Assembly (NCBI GenBank): GCA_014075255.1
Contig: CP046178.1
Span: forward strand, 382,001 to 446,000
Origin: Gammaproteobacteria bacterium
GTDB lineage: Bacteria; Pseudomonadota; Gammaproteobacteria; UBA4575
Length of the DNA stretch: 64,000 bases
Direction of reading: 5' to 3'
This document shows positions 8,883-18,638 of the stretch, piece after piece (within the stretch, counting starts at the first letter, position 1; each line of letters begins with the position of its first letter). The notes beneath the pieces were generated by a model, which made no database searches, was not told where the DNA came from, and saw only the letters and a program-made list of their open reading frames with translations. Both the position numbers and the translations under genes were made by a program.

Positions 8883-11480
8883 ATGGAACTTAGCTCAGAA
8901 CTTCGCAGTGCATTTTTAAATTATTTTAAAGAAAACGGTCACGAAATTGTGCCGTCTAGTCCACTTGTGCCCGGAAATGATCCTACCTTGTTATTCACCA
9001 ATGCTGGAATGGTGCAATTCAAAGAAGTATTTCTTGGTAAAGAAGTGCTCAATTATAGCCGTGCAACCTCAAGTCAGCGCTGTGTACGTGCAGGCGGCAA
9101 ACATAATGATTTAGAGAACGTTGGTTATACCGCAAGGCATCACACCTTCTTCGAAATGTTGGGTAATTTTAGTTTTGGGGATTATTTTAAATCTGAAGCA
9201 ATTCACTACGCTTGGGATTTTCTAACCAAAGTGGTTGGCTTGCCGGAAGAAAAATTATGGGTAACGGTTTTTGAAGAAGATGACGAAGCTGCAGAGATTT
9301 GGCTAAACGAAATAAAAGTGGATCCCAATAAGTTAGCACGTATCGGAGCCAAAGATAATTTTTGGTCGATGGGCGATACCGGTCCTTGCGGTCCGTGTAC
9401 GGAAATATTTTATGACCATGGAGATAAAATACCAGGCGGCCCGCCAGGAACACCTGAAGAAGATGGTGATCGCTACGTAGAAATTTGGAACCTGGTGTTC
9501 ATGCAATATGATCGTGATAAAAAAGGTAACTTAAACCCACTACCAAAACCTTCAGTGGACACTGGCATGGGTTTGGAGAGACTTGCAGCTATCTTGCAAG
9601 GTGTTACGAATAATTATGATACTGATCTTTTTGCTGGAATTATTAAAACTACTGCTGAAATTGCAAAAGTAAAAGATACTTCAATGCCATCGTTACGTGT
9701 TATTGCGGACCATATACGTTCATGTAGTTTTATGATTATCGATGGCGTGATTCCTTCTAATGAAGGTCGTGGTTACGTGCTGCGGCGCATTATTCGACGT
9801 GCGGCACGGCATGGAAACAAGTTGGGAATAACCGAGCCCTTTTTTTATAAACTAGTTCAACCACTAGTGGATAACATGGGTTCTGCGTATGCGGAACTGC
9901 CAGAGGCACAACAGCGGATAGAGAAAGTATTAGCAACAGAAGAACAGCGATTTAATGAAACACTTCATCAAGGCATGCGTATTTTGCAGGATGATATAAA
10001 AAGTTTAACAGGTGACACAATTTCAGGTGAAACCGTATTTAAACTTTATGATACGTATGGGTTTCCGGCGGATTTAACCGCTGATGTAGCTCGTGAGAAA
10101 AATTTAAAAATTGATGAAAGTGGTTTTCAAAAGCAAATGAAAGCGCAACGTGAGCGTGGACGTCAAGCCAGTCGTTTTGATGTGGATTATGATGCATCTA
10201 TTGCTGTACTCACTAATTCAGAGTTTACTGGATACGAACACATTGAAGATCAAGGCATCGTAAAAGAGATCTTTGTTAATAATGAAAGTGTAGAGGCTAT
10301 TAATGAGGGAGAATTTGGGCTTGTCATTCTTGATCAAACGCCTTTCTATGCAGAATCAGGTGGCCAAGTAGGTGATCAAGGATTGTTAAAAATTAAACAA
10401 GCCGCATTTGAAGTGATTGACACACAAAAACAGGGTAATGCACATGCGCATATCGGCAAGCAATTATCGGGGGCATTAAACGTAGGTGATAAAGTTAATG
10501 CACTGGCTGATGCAGTGCATCGACAAGCAACCGTTTTAAATCATTCTGCGACCCATTTAATGCATGCTGCTTTGCGAGAAATTTTAGGCACACACGTTCA
10601 GCAAAAAGGCTCGCTAGTTGCACCGGATCGTTTGCGTTTTGATTTCTCTCATGATGCAGCGATAAGTGATCAAGACTTACAAAAAATTGAAGACATTGTT
10701 AATCATCAAATTCGCCTGAACACAATAGCGACTGCAAACACCATGTCAAAAGACAAAGCGCTCGAAGCTGGAGCGATGGCATTGTTTGGAGAAAAATACG
10801 GGGATGAGGTGCGTGTACTTTCAATTGGTGAGTTTTCAGTTGAACTGTGTGGTGGAGTACATGTGAACCGTGCAGGTGATATTGGAATATTTAAAATAAT
10901 TTCTGAAACAGGAATTGCTTCTGGCGTTCGTCGTATTGAAGCGGTAACTGGTGAAGGCGCACTGCAATGGATTAAAGACAATGAAAATCAGTTAGCAAAT
11001 ATTGCCGATGCGGTTAAAGCATCCAAAACAGATGCTCGAGATAAAGTCGTACAACTTGTTGAGCGTAACCGAGCTCTTGAAAAAGAACTCAATCAGTTGA
11101 AAGGGAAGTTGGCCACTCAAACGGGTAGCGATTTAGCGTCGTCTGCAATTGAAATCGATGGCATGAAAGTTTTAGCACATAAAATTGAAGGAGCTGATCC
11201 TAAGTCTTTGCGAGATACCTTAGATCAACTAAAAAATAAGCTAGGAAGTGCGGCAATTGTTTTAGGCACTAGCAATGGCGATAAAGTAAGTTTAATAGCT
11301 GGAGTAACCAAAGATCAGACTAGCCGTATCAAAGCGGGTGATCTAGTTAATGCAGTGGCGGTACAAGTTGGTGGTAAGGGTGGTGGACGTCCTGATATGG
11401 CGCAAGCTGGCGGCACGGATCCTGCGGCACTCGATGCAGCGCTTCAATCTGTACCAGATTGGATACGTGCAAACTTATAG
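8883..11480 (+). CDS. alaS: Alanine--tRNA ligase
   Basis: This class II aminoacyl-tRNA synthetase has about 865 aa. The start [40 protein letters not shown] is diagnostic. The editing domain has the zinc motif in [12 protein letters not shown] and CGGVHV, and the C-terminal oligomerisation (C-Ala) region ends [15 protein letters not shown]. It charges tRNA-Ala and hydrolyses mischarged Ser/Gly-tRNA-Ala. Two starts are possible, ATG 8862 and ATG 8883; the second matches the family N-terminus better. It follows recX by about 40 bp, as in many gammaproteobacteria. Confidence 0.98.
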   Translation: MELSSELRSAFLNYFKENGHEIVPSSPLVPGNDPTLLFTNAGMVQFKEVFLGKEVLNYSRATSSQRCVRAGGKHNDLENVGYTARHHTFFEMLGNFSFGDYFKSEAIHYAWDFLTKVVGLPEEKLWVTVFEEDDEAAEIWLNEIKVDPNKLARIGAKDNFWSMGDTGPCGPCTEIFYDHGDKIPGGPPGTPEEDGDRYVEIWNLVFMQYDRDKKGNLNPLPKPSVDTGMGLERLAAILQGVTNNYDTDLFAGIIKTTAEIAKVKDTSMPSLRVIADHIRSCSFMIIDGVIPSNEGRGYVLRRIIRRAARHGNKLGITEPFFYKLVQPLVDNMGSAYAELPEAQQRIEKVLATEEQRFNETLHQGMRILQDDIKSLTGDTISGETVFKLYDTYGFPADLTADVAREKNLKIDESGFQKQMKAQRERGRQASRFDVDYDASIAVLTNSEFTGYEHIEDQGIVKEIFVNNESVEAINEGEFGLVILDQTPFYAESGGQVGDQGLLKIKQAAFEVIDTQKQGNAHAHIGKQLSGALNVGDKVNALADAVHRQATVLNHSATHLMHAALREILGTHVQQKGSLVAPDRLRFDFSHDAAISDQDLQKIEDIVNHQIRLNTIATANTMSKDKALEAGAMALFGEKYGDEVRVLSIGEFSVELCGGVHVNRAGDIGIFKIISETGIASGVRRIEAVTGEGALQWIKDNENQLANIADAVKASKTDARDKVVQLVERNRALEKELNQLKGKLATQTGSDLASSAIEIDGMKVLAHKIEGADPKSLRDTLDQLKNKLGSAAIVLGTSNGDKVSLIAGVTKDQTSRIKAGDLVNAVAVQVGGKGGGRPDMAQAGGTDPAALDAALQSVPDWIRANL

Positions 11481-11617
11481 TTCTATAATTTACGGTCTTA
11501 ATAGTGGTAAATCTCTAGTAAATTCCTGGCCTGATCATTAGAATCTACTCGCATTGCTTCTTGGCATCTAATTCAAATATTCAAATACCTAATATAATTT
11601 ATTAAGAGATAGTAATT

Positions 11618-12856
11618 TTGGCGCTTATCGTACAAAAATATGGCGGGACTTCAGTAGGCACAGTTGAGCGTATCGAAGCCGTGGCTGAAAAAATTATTGC
11701 TACAAAGAACCAAGGCAACCAAGTTGTAGTAGTGGTATCTGCTATGAGTGGTGAAACCAATCGTTTACTTGGTTTAGCGGAAGAGGTTCAGGAAACTAAA
11801 ACACCTGCTGGCCGTGAATTAGATGTATTAGTGTCGACTGGAGAACAGGTGACCATCGCATTGTTATCTATGGCATTACAAAAAAGAAATTGCGATGCAG
11901 TGTCTTGCACTGGCGGGCAATTAAACATTCTTACCGATAATAAATTTAACAAAGCACGCATTCAGGATATTGATGGTGAGCGCCTAAAGAAATTACTGGA
12001 TGATGGCAATGTTGTCGTAGTTGCAGGATTTCAAGGTGTAGATTGTGATGGCAATATTACAACATTAGGCCGAGGTGGTTCTGATACCACAGCAGTGGCG
12101 TTAGCAGCTGCTGCGAAAGCAGATGAGTGTCAAATCTATACTGATGTAGATGGTGTTTACACTACTGATCCAAGAGTAGAACCCAATGCACGGCGTTTAT
12201 CACGCATTACATTTGAAGAAATGTTAGAAATGGCCAGCTTAGGCTCAAAAGTTTTACAAATTCGTGCAGTAGAATTTGCTGGTAAATATGATGTGCCACT
12301 TAGAGTTCTATCATCATTTAAAGAAGGTCCAGGCACTTTAATAACCTATGAGGATGACAGCATGGAAGATCCATTAATCTCAGGTATTGCATTTAATCGA
12401 GATGAGGCTCAATTGACTATAAAAGATGTGCCCGATCAACCGGGTGTGGCCGCCCATATTTTGGGTCCAATATCGGCTGAAAACATCGAGGTTGACATGA
12501 TTGTGCAAAATATAGGCAGAAAAGATACCGCTGATTTCACCTTCACAGTACATCGAAATGACTATGATAAAGCACTGAAAATCCTTGAAAATACTGCAAA
12601 AATACTGGGTGGAGGGCGCATTGGTGGAGACCCAAATATTGTAAAATTATCATTAGTTGGTGTAGGGATGAGGTCTCACGCGGGAATTGCGAGTAGAATG
12701 TTCAAAGCACTAGCTGATGAGAAGATAAATATCCTTATGATATCGACCTCGGAAATTAAGATTTCGGTCGTAATAGAGGAGAAGTATCTAGAACTTGGTG
12801 TAAGAACATTGCATGAAGCATTTGAATTAGATCAGGCGACGGAGGAAAAACACTAA
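11618..12856 (+). CDS. lysC: Aspartate kinase
   Basis: This 412-aa aspartokinase begins at TTG 11618, giving MALIVQKYGGTSVG with the ATP-binding KYGGTS motif at once. GRGGSDTTAVALAAA and DVDGVYTTDPR follow, then two ACT regulatory domains over roughly residues 265-405 (DQPGVAAHILGPISAENI; GVGMRSHAGIASRMFKALADEKINI). It makes aspartyl phosphate for lysine, threonine, methionine and diaminopimelate, and the ACT pair implies feedback control by lysine and/or threonine. The alaS-lysC-csrA order matches Pseudomonas-like genomes. Confidence 0.97.
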   Translation: MALIVQKYGGTSVGTVERIEAVAEKIIATKNQGNQVVVVVSAMSGETNRLLGLAEEVQETKTPAGRELDVLVSTGEQVTIALLSMALQKRNCDAVSCTGGQLNILTDNKFNKARIQDIDGERLKKLLDDGNVVVVAGFQGVDCDGNITTLGRGGSDTTAVALAAAAKADECQIYTDVDGVYTTDPRVEPNARRLSRITFEEMLEMASLGSKVLQIRAVEFAGKYDVPLRVLSSFKEGPGTLITYEDDSMEDPLISGIAFNRDEAQLTIKDVPDQPGVAAHILGPISAENIEVDMIVQNIGRKDTADFTFTVHRNDYDKALKILENTAKILGGGRIGGDPNIVKLSLVGVGMRSHAGIASRMFKALADEKINILMISTSEIKISVVIEEKYLELGVRTLHEAFELDQATEEKH

Positions 12857-13002
12857 ACAGTAAGTGTGGGAAGAATAACAAAACAGCTTTGGTAGGAGAG
12901 AAACCATAGGAGTGACGGTTAACAGGAAATGTTGATTGTTGCATTGGTTAATTAAATAAAAATAATAAACGTATAAAAACGGACTATCTAGGAGATACGG
13001 GA

Positions 13003-13194
13003 ATGCTGATTTTGACCAGGAGAGTTGGTGAAACATTGATGATCGGAGACGATGTTACGGTCACTGTGCTAGGAGTTAAAGGTAACCAAGTACGTATTGG
13101 GGTAAATGCCCCGCGTGATATTGCGGTGCATCGCGAAGAAATTTACGAACGTATCAAGCGCGAAAAAGCTAATGCAAATGAATCAACAGGCTAG
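13003..13194 (+). CDS. csrA: Carbon storage regulator CsrA
   Basis: This 63-aa RNA-binding protein is of normal length, with [34 protein letters not shown] and the conserved HREEIYERI. The dimer binds GGA in RNA hairpin loops and represses or activates translation. Its own leader carries AGGAGA and ACGGGA just before the ATG, so autoregulation is plausible. The preceding 146 bp are AT-rich and probably hold its promoter. Confidence 0.98.
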   Translation: MLILTRRVGETLMIGDDVTVTVLGVKGNQVRIGVNAPRDIAVHREEIYERIKREKANANESTG

Positions 13195-13284
13195 CAACTA
13201 GGTCATTTGCGTTAAACACTTCTAAAAATCATATGGGCTGTCGGTGATTACATCATCGATGCTATAACTTCTATTCGTTTTAAT

Positions 13285-13305
13285 AAATGATTTGTTAAAT
13301 CATTT
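13285..13305 (+). terminator. Weak stem-loop after csrA
   Basis: AAATGATTT-gtt-AAATCATTT forms a perfect 9-bp stem 90 bp after the csrA stop, followed by CGAATTATTTTT. The stem is AT-only, so termination strength is doubtful; it also serves as the 3' boundary of the convergent small gene. Confidence 0.4.
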
Positions 13306-13309
13306 CGAA

Positions 13310-13504
13310 TTATTTTTCGGTTGCTTTACTAATAACTTCCATAATCCATAAATAAATCGCTAAGAAAATAAACATTGAGCCAAATAGAATTAAAACCCAT
13401 GCGATGACGTGAATATTGCTCAAGGGTAGGAATAATATTCCGATGCCGATAGCTATTTGTGCGATTCCGAATAGGAGAGTTTGGAGTGGTGTGAGGTTGA
13501 GCAT
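13310..13504 (-). CDS. Small two-span membrane protein of unknown function, 64 aa
   Basis: This 64-aa protein has two hydrophobic segments, roughly residues 8-26 (LQTLLFGIAQIAIGIGILFLP) and 33-55 (VIAWVLILFGSMFIFLAIYLW), and a charged KATEK tail. The strong hydrophobic periodicity and positive end make it a credible inner-membrane protein. I do not recognise a named family. It lies between csrA and tRNA-Arg on the opposite strand to csrA, and its upstream side is a run of four stem-loops (13534-13631) that would be its 5' leader if it is transcribed from the tRNA side. Confidence 0.5.
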   Translation of the reverse strand: MLNLTPLQTLLFGIAQIAIGIGILFLPLSNIHVIAWVLILFGSMFIFLAIYLWIMEVISKATEK

Positions 13505-13533
13505 GTGTGAATCTTACACGGAGAGATTGATTC

Positions 13534-13631
13534 GAGTCATTCATGACTCTCACATTCGCTACGCTCATGCGTTGCTAATGCAACGTCCAAATCGGTTATC
13601 CTGCCGATTTGTCGAACTCCAAACAGTTCGA
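13534..13631. repeat. Cluster of four consecutive stem-loops
   Basis: Four short perfect hairpins follow each other within 98 bp: GAGTCAT-tc-ATGACTC (13534-13549), CGTTGC-taat-GCAACG (13570-13585), AAATCGG-N8-CCGATTT (13589-13610) and TCGAAC-N8-GTTCGA (13612-13631). An outer inverted pair AGTCATTC (13535) / GAATGACT (13630) frames them. On the minus strand the last two loops read CAGGATAA and TGTTTGGA, both with GGA. It could be a structured 5' leader for the minus-strand small gene or a small mobile hairpin element. Confidence 0.55.
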
Positions 13632-13648
13632 ATGACTTACCAAACATA

Positions 13649-13690
13649 CCAATATTAAAATGCCCCAATAAAGGGGCATTTTAATATTGG
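13649..13690 (-). terminator. 42-bp perfect inverted repeat, terminator of tRNA-Arg(ACG)
   Basis: The two 18-bp arms are exact reverse complements around the loop AATAAA (CCAATATTAAAATGCCCC and its complement). On the minus strand the GC core GCCCC/GGGGC is followed by TTTT, a classic intrinsic terminator. The outermost TGG of the arm is the tRNA CCA end itself, so the stem begins inside the mature tRNA 3' end. Confidence 0.8.
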
Positions 13691-13764
13691 CGCGCCCGGA
13701 GAGATTCGAACTCCCGACCGCTCGGTTCGTAGCCGAGTACTCTATCCAGCTGAGCTACGGGCGC
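13688..13764 (-). tRNA. tRNA-Arg (anticodon ACG)
   Basis: The 77-nt cloverleaf reads GCGCCCGTAGCTCAGC..., with an anticodon arm CTCGG-CTACGAA-CCGAG giving ACG. GGTCGGGAGTTCGAATCTC follows, then the acceptor complement CGGGCGC, G discriminator and encoded CCA. It is nearly identical outside the anticodon arm to tRNA-Arg(TCG) at 45585. Confidence 0.96.
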
Positions 13765-13849
13765 AATTATGAAGCCGGCGATTATAACGAATAACCCGAT
13801 TGGAATTACATATATTATTAGGTATTCGATATACTCTCGTTTCGAATTC

Positions 13850-13952
<103 letters not shown>

Positions 13953-14045
13953 CAACCTTGCCACCTCTGTTTGGTATGCCGCTAAATACCTATAGTATCG
14001 CTTCGCGATGGTTACTTTGCGCATAATACCCATGCGCGCGTGTCC
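13953..14045. other. Short spacer between the att-like repeats; gene-free 13940-14282
   Basis: No credible gene is seen from 13940 to 14282. The segment between the repeats has two small hairpins (ATCGC-ttc-GCGAT near 13996 and TGCGC...GCGCG near 14018). The remainder, 14068-14282, probably holds the msrP promoter; a TTG-started extension of msrP from 14208 is possible but less likely. Confidence 0.5.
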
Positions 14046-14067
14046 TCTTCGCTATTACTATTTAAAT
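14046..14067 (+). repeat. Direct repeat copy 2 (partial tRNA-Ser end), att-like
   Basis: TCTTCGCTATTACTATTTAAAT repeats the tRNA-Ser 3' end and its flank with two mismatches, 115 bp downstream of the first copy. Confidence 0.55.
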
Positions 14068-14282
14068 TAGTTCTTACTATTCCTATTTCAGCGTCAGCAA
14101 AGTCGATTTCACACTCATAATATCCGGCTTTATCCGTTAAACGGCAATGATTTGCCGCATTTATGGCTATTAAGTCCATAATTTTAGTCGCTTTAAACCA
14201 TTATTAGTTGTCCACAAAGGTCATTCAGCGTTCACTACGGGCAATTGGAAAAATAGGTTACAGAATAGATAGTTATAAAAGA

Positions 14283-15251
14283 ATGCTAATTAAGATTAAA
14301 GATTCATCCAGTATTAGAGATTGCGATGTAACAGACGAGAATATTTATTCAACAAGGCGTCAATTCATCAAGACTTCTGCAAAGTATGCTGTAACGGGTG
14401 CACTGGGCAGCTACGGGATGTTGCCTATTATTTCGCCTACTAATGCTGTGGCTTCCATTGATTTTTCATCCGTTAAGCAAACCTCGTATAATGTAAAAGA
14501 TAGTCTCACTTCGCATAATTCCGTTACTTCTTACAATAACTTTTATGAGTTGGGTTCTGGTAAAAAAGATCCCAAGTTAAATGCCCATTTGTTGAAAACA
14601 AAACCCTGGAGTATCACAGTTGAAGGACACTGCAATAAACCGGGCACCTATGCACTGGAAGATTTTATTAGTCCGCAGGTATTAGAAGAACGAATTTACA
14701 GATTACGATGTGTTGAGGCTTGGTCAATGGTAATCCCATGGGTTGGTATTGAAGTGAATAAGGTGTTGAAGAGGTTCGAACCTAATTCAAATGCAAAATT
14801 TGTAGAGTTTGAAAGTATTTATGATCCGGAAAATCTTCCGGGTCAACAACGAAGAGTGTTGCAGTGGCCATATACAGAAGGGTTGCGCATAGATGAGGCG
14901 ATGCATCCGTTAACTATTTTTGCAGTCGGCTTGTATGGAAAGGAACTGCCGAATCAAAATGGTGCGCCATTGCGTTTAGTGGTGCCATGGAAATATGGAT
15001 TTAAAAGTATTAAATCCGTAGTAAAGATTCGTTTTATTGATTCACAGGCTAAAAGTGCATGGAATTTATCCGCACCAAGTGAATATGGTTTTTATTCTAA
15101 TGTGAATCCAAGTGTGGATCATCCTCGATGGAGTCAGAAAAAAGAAAGACGTATAGGCGACTTTTTAAAACGAAAAACCATGCCGTTTAATGGTTATGCC
15201 GATCAAGTATCACAACTCTATCAAGGGATGGACCTTAAGAAAGATTTCTAA
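14283..15251 (+). CDS. msrP: Periplasmic molybdopterin methionine-sulfoxide reductase catalytic subunit MsrP, copy 1 (orphan)
   Basis: This protein of about 322 aa is a YedY/MsrP homologue. It has a twin-arginine signal ([18 protein letters not shown]), the molybdenum-ligand cysteine in [11 protein letters not shown] (residue 143), and the conserved [22 protein letters not shown] and [11 protein letters not shown] regions. MsrP repairs methionine sulfoxide in periplasmic proteins, receiving electrons from membrane MsrQ. The ATG at 14283 aligns with the start of the second copy at 40111. Unlike that copy, no msrQ follows. The next gene, 261 bp on, belongs to the secretion cluster. Confidence 0.93.
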   Translation: MLIKIKDSSSIRDCDVTDENIYSTRRQFIKTSAKYAVTGALGSYGMLPIISPTNAVASIDFSSVKQTSYNVKDSLTSHNSVTSYNNFYELGSGKKDPKLNAHLLKTKPWSITVEGHCNKPGTYALEDFISPQVLEERIYRLRCVEAWSMVIPWVGIEVNKVLKRFEPNSNAKFVEFESIYDPENLPGQQRRVLQWPYTEGLRIDEAMHPLTIFAVGLYGKELPNQNGAPLRLVVPWKYGFKSIKSVVKIRFIDSQAKSAWNLSAPSEYGFYSNVNPSVDHPRWSQKKERRIGDFLKRKTMPFNGYADQVSQLYQGMDLKKDF

Positions 15252-15312
15252 GTTTTTAATACAGTCTATTTACTGTTTCTATTTGTTTCTAGATCTTATA
15301 AGTGTGTTCAGC

Positions 15313-15326
15313 ACTTGCCGGCAAGT
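15313..15326. promoter_or_regulatory. 14-bp perfect palindrome upstream of gspA
   Basis: ACTTGCCGGCAAGT is fully self-complementary and lies in the 261-bp gap between msrP and gspA. It could be an operator or a short stem. No regulator can be named. Confidence 0.3.
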
Positions 15327-15512
15327 TTATTAATCAAATACTCCATATTTTTCATGCACATATACGGTAACAACCTTACTTCTAGTTGGTTGAATACTCG
15401 GTATTTATAAGAGTATGCTCAAAAAATAAGCTTAACGATTACATGTTTATTATTTTGCCTATTTTCTATGTGTGGCTAATAAAAATAATAAAAACACAAT
15501 TAGCGGAAACAA

Positions 15513-17357
15513 ATGTTCGGACAATATTTCAATATTGATGAGTCGGTTTTTTCGATTGCACCCAATCCAAAATACTTATTTTTAAGTAAGCAACACGAAG
15601 AAGCCTTAGCGCATCTAATCTATGGCGTAACCCGTAAAGGGGGTTTCGTATGCCTAACGGGTGATATTGGCACAGGCAAAACAACAATCTGTCGCTGTAT
15701 GTTTGAGCAACTGCCTGAAAATACAGATATAGCTTTTGTTATTAACCCTAAATTTTCACCAATGGAGTTATTGGCTTCCATATGTGATGAGTTGCATATA
15801 GGTTATTCGCCTTTTCAGCCTAGTATAAGAGAGTATGTAAAGAAGCTTAATACTTATTTGGTTGAGGCGCATAGCAGAGGTAGAAATACAGCATTGGTTA
15901 TTGATGAGGCTCAAAATTTAAGTATTGAAGCACTGGAGCATGTTCGTGCACTCACAAATTTAGAAACTAATGAGCAAAAATTATTGCAAATAATTTTAAT
16001 AGGCCAGCCCGAGCTAAAAACCTTGCTTGCAAAACCTGAGCTTGAGCAGGTAAATCAAAGAATTACTGCGCGTTTTCATATCGGCCCGTTAAGTTTGAAT
16101 GAATCGAATCATTATATTAATCACCGCTTATTGGTAGCTGGAGCAAAGGAAAAAATCTTCAGCGCTGCGAATATCAAACAAATCTATCGACTTTCAAAAG
16201 GTGTGCCGCGTCGTATTAACATCTTGTGTGATCGTGTTTTATTGGTTGCATACACAATACGTAAAAGTAAAATTTCTTCACAAATAATTACACAATCTGC
16301 GGAAGAAGTGTTCGGTGATGTGCCGGTATATAGCAATTTATTCCCTAAAGCATTGGCCGCAAGTATTTTTGTTGTGTTGATTTCTGCTCTTGGGGTATTT
16401 GCATTCCAAAATTATATGATTGATTCGCCAGCAATTCAGAGTTCATTGGCTGTTTTTTCCGAGAATAAAATAGCATTGACTCCCGATGCCGATGAGGTGA
16501 AAACTTTTATTGGAGATGTAACTGAGGTTGTCAAAGCAGAGGTTAAGTCTGCTGAAGTTTCTGAGGTTAATTTTGCTTCTACCATAAAAGCAGAGAAACT
16601 AATTATAAACCAGAAAGAGATAAATGAGAGAAAAGCAAACTATGTAACAAAAAACATAGCAAAAAGTGAGCCAATTAAGGTAAATGTTAGTGCGCCTGTA
16701 AAAGATGTGGTTAAAGAAGTAAAAAAATCAACATTAGAAAATAATGCGCCAAAACTTGTTAGTAATGAAAAAGTATTACAGTTCACTGGTTATGGAAAAG
16801 CGTATCAGCAACTATTTAGGTTGTGGGCAGTTGATTATTCTTCCACAGAAGTAAGTCCATGTGAGCATGCGTTTAATAATCAATTGCACTGTTATCAGAG
16901 TAAAGGCTCCATAAAAAATATAATTGGTTTAAATCGGCCAGTGTTGCTTAAAAGTAAGTCTGAACTATATGAGCCGAGCTATATGGTGGTGGTATCTATA
17001 GAAGGTGACTATGCAATTGTAAGTGAAAAAGGGGATTATCAGCTTGTTGCTATTTCTGACATTGAAGCAAATTGGAGTGGTGAATTTGAAATGCTATGGA
17101 GACCATTAAGAGCCGGGGTTTCCTATATTAAACCAGGGCAAAAAGGAAAAGCAGTTGCGTTATTAGATCAAAAGCTTGCCAAACTGCAAGGACGTAAGTC
17201 ATTAACTTCTCACCCTTTTGTTTATTCGGAAGACTTAGTAAATCAAGTGAGAGCTTTTCAAATAGCCAATAAGTTGCCTTCCGATGGTGTAGTGGGGCCT
17301 ATTACTCAAATGTATTTCAATAATAAAAATATAGATACACCTTACTTAATTAAATAA
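15513..17357 (+). CDS. gspA: T2SS assembly ATPase GspA (ExeA-like) with peptidoglycan-binding domain
   Basis: This 614-aa AAA+ ATPase has Walker A GDIGTGKTT (residues 50-58) and Walker B VIDEAQ (129-134), and the IGQPEL and GVPRRINILCDRVL motifs of the ExeA family. One membrane span lies near residues 275-300. A low-complexity charged linker follows, then a C-terminal peptidase-like/peptidoglycan-binding region ending QVRAFQIANKLPSDGVVGPITQMYF. With GspB it helps insert the secretin through the cell wall, as shown for Aeromonas ExeA/ExeB. gspB follows 14 bp later. Confidence 0.9.
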   Translation: MFGQYFNIDESVFSIAPNPKYLFLSKQHEEALAHLIYGVTRKGGFVCLTGDIGTGKTTICRCMFEQLPENTDIAFVINPKFSPMELLASICDELHIGYSPFQPSIREYVKKLNTYLVEAHSRGRNTALVIDEAQNLSIEALEHVRALTNLETNEQKLLQIILIGQPELKTLLAKPELEQVNQRITARFHIGPLSLNESNHYINHRLLVAGAKEKIFSAANIKQIYRLSKGVPRRINILCDRVLLVAYTIRKSKISSQIITQSAEEVFGDVPVYSNLFPKALAASIFVVLISALGVFAFQNYMIDSPAIQSSLAVFSENKIALTPDADEVKTFIGDVTEVVKAEVKSAEVSEVNFASTIKAEKLIINQKEINERKANYVTKNIAKSEPIKVNVSAPVKDVVKEVKKSTLENNAPKLVSNEKVLQFTGYGKAYQQLFRLWAVDYSSTEVSPCEHAFNNQLHCYQSKGSIKNIIGLNRPVLLKSKSELYEPSYMVVVSIEGDYAIVSEKGDYQLVAISDIEANWSGEFEMLWRPLRAGVSYIKPGQKGKAVALLDQKLAKLQGRKSLTSHPFVYSEDLVNQVRAFQIANKLPSDGVVGPITQMYFNNKNIDTPYLIK

Positions 17358-17371
17358 TATCGGTCATACAT

Positions 17372-18427
17372 ATGTCATTCATACTGGAATCAATTAAACA
17401 AGCAGAAAGAGAGCGCAAGCTTGGCCAGCAGCAAGCGCCTGCTATATCGATTGAATACACCGCTGCTCATATTGATGATATTGAAAATAATAAACTGCAC
17501 TGGGTGTTATTGACATTGGGGTTAATAATTTCAGCAACTCTCGTTTGGTGGGTTACAAATTATTTCACCAACAAAGATCGTCGATATATAGAAGAGCTGT
17601 CTATGAATGATGTCAGTAGCGAAATTAAAATTGAAGCTAAGACTCCATCAATTATCGGCGAAAATGTCGCTAAACACAGCATTGCTATGGTTCCAATAAA
17701 GAACTTGCATAAATCTAATTTAAAGTCCGTTAGGCTAATAACTGAAGATGAGCCTCCTGTAACACCATCTGTTGTGCAAAAAGTTGAATCAAATGAAAAA
17801 GAAGCTAGTAAAAAACCAAGTGCTAATGTTCTTGTAAATTTTCAACCCAAACCAAAACCAGCTTTAGAAAAAGAAATTAGTACTGTAGTAAATAAAATTA
17901 ACGATTATTCTGGTAAGCAAGAACTGGTGGATATTTATTCTGACTTGGCAGCATTGCCAAGAGAAGAAACGATTTCAAATAAACCAAATAAACCAAATAA
18001 ACCAAAGAAAATTATTGATCAAACGGCAGAAGAATTCGTGCTAATTGAAACTGCTAGCTATGTGACTCCATCTAAGGCGATTGCATTTGAAAGTAATCCA
18101 TCAGAACTACATCCACCTAAATTAAGTGCAGTAGAAGAATTTAAGCAACCCGAAGAGTCAGTTTATTCAAAACAACATAGGCAAGCCGTTAGAAGTGGTG
18201 TGCCTAGCTTTGGTGAATTGCCATATGATGTGCAGGAGAAAGTTCCCGATTTTAATGTTTCTGTGCATATGTTTCATGCTGATCCGGTACAACGACGAAT
18301 ACGTATAAATGGACAGATGTATACGGAAGGTAAAAGCCTGCAACAAGATTTGGCATTGATTGAAATTACGCGTTATGGGGCTGTATTTGATTATCAAGGC
18401 CATTTATTTCGCTATAATGTGCGCTAA
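17372..18427 (+). CDS. gspB: T2SS protein GspB
   Basis: This 351-aa bitopic inner-membrane protein starts MSFILESIKQAERERKLGQ, a signature of ExeB/OutB/GspB. It has one membrane span (about residues 43-62), a long Pro/Lys-rich periplasmic linker with a tandem NKP repeat, and the C-terminal GspB domain (PSFGELPYDVQEKVPDFNVSVHMFHADPVQRRIRING...). It works with GspA in secretin assembly. A 211-bp gap separates it from gspE, so gspAB may be its own operon. Confidence 0.88.
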   Translation: MSFILESIKQAERERKLGQQQAPAISIEYTAAHIDDIENNKLHWVLLTLGLIISATLVWWVTNYFTNKDRRYIEELSMNDVSSEIKIEAKTPSIIGENVAKHSIAMVPIKNLHKSNLKSVRLITEDEPPVTPSVVQKVESNEKEASKKPSANVLVNFQPKPKPALEKEISTVVNKINDYSGKQELVDIYSDLAALPREETISNKPNKPNKPKKIIDQTAEEFVLIETASYVTPSKAIAFESNPSELHPPKLSAVEEFKQPEESVYSKQHRQAVRSGVPSFGELPYDVQEKVPDFNVSVHMFHADPVQRRIRINGQMYTEGKSLQQDLALIEITRYGAVFDYQGHLFRYNVR

Positions 18428-18638
18428 ACTGTACTTCATAAATGCTTGTACGGTTGTTTAAACGATTAAATTCAATGCCTTAGGCTGAAATACCGCCTTT
18501 TATACAAGTATTTTTAATTTTGTGTCATCACGATTATGATTCCATAGTCGAGAATAATAATAATCCTGAAATATCAGGGTAATAGCGTCTTTTCTTCATA
18601 AACCTTATTTGGTTAATTTAGGCTCAAGTATATAAAGT

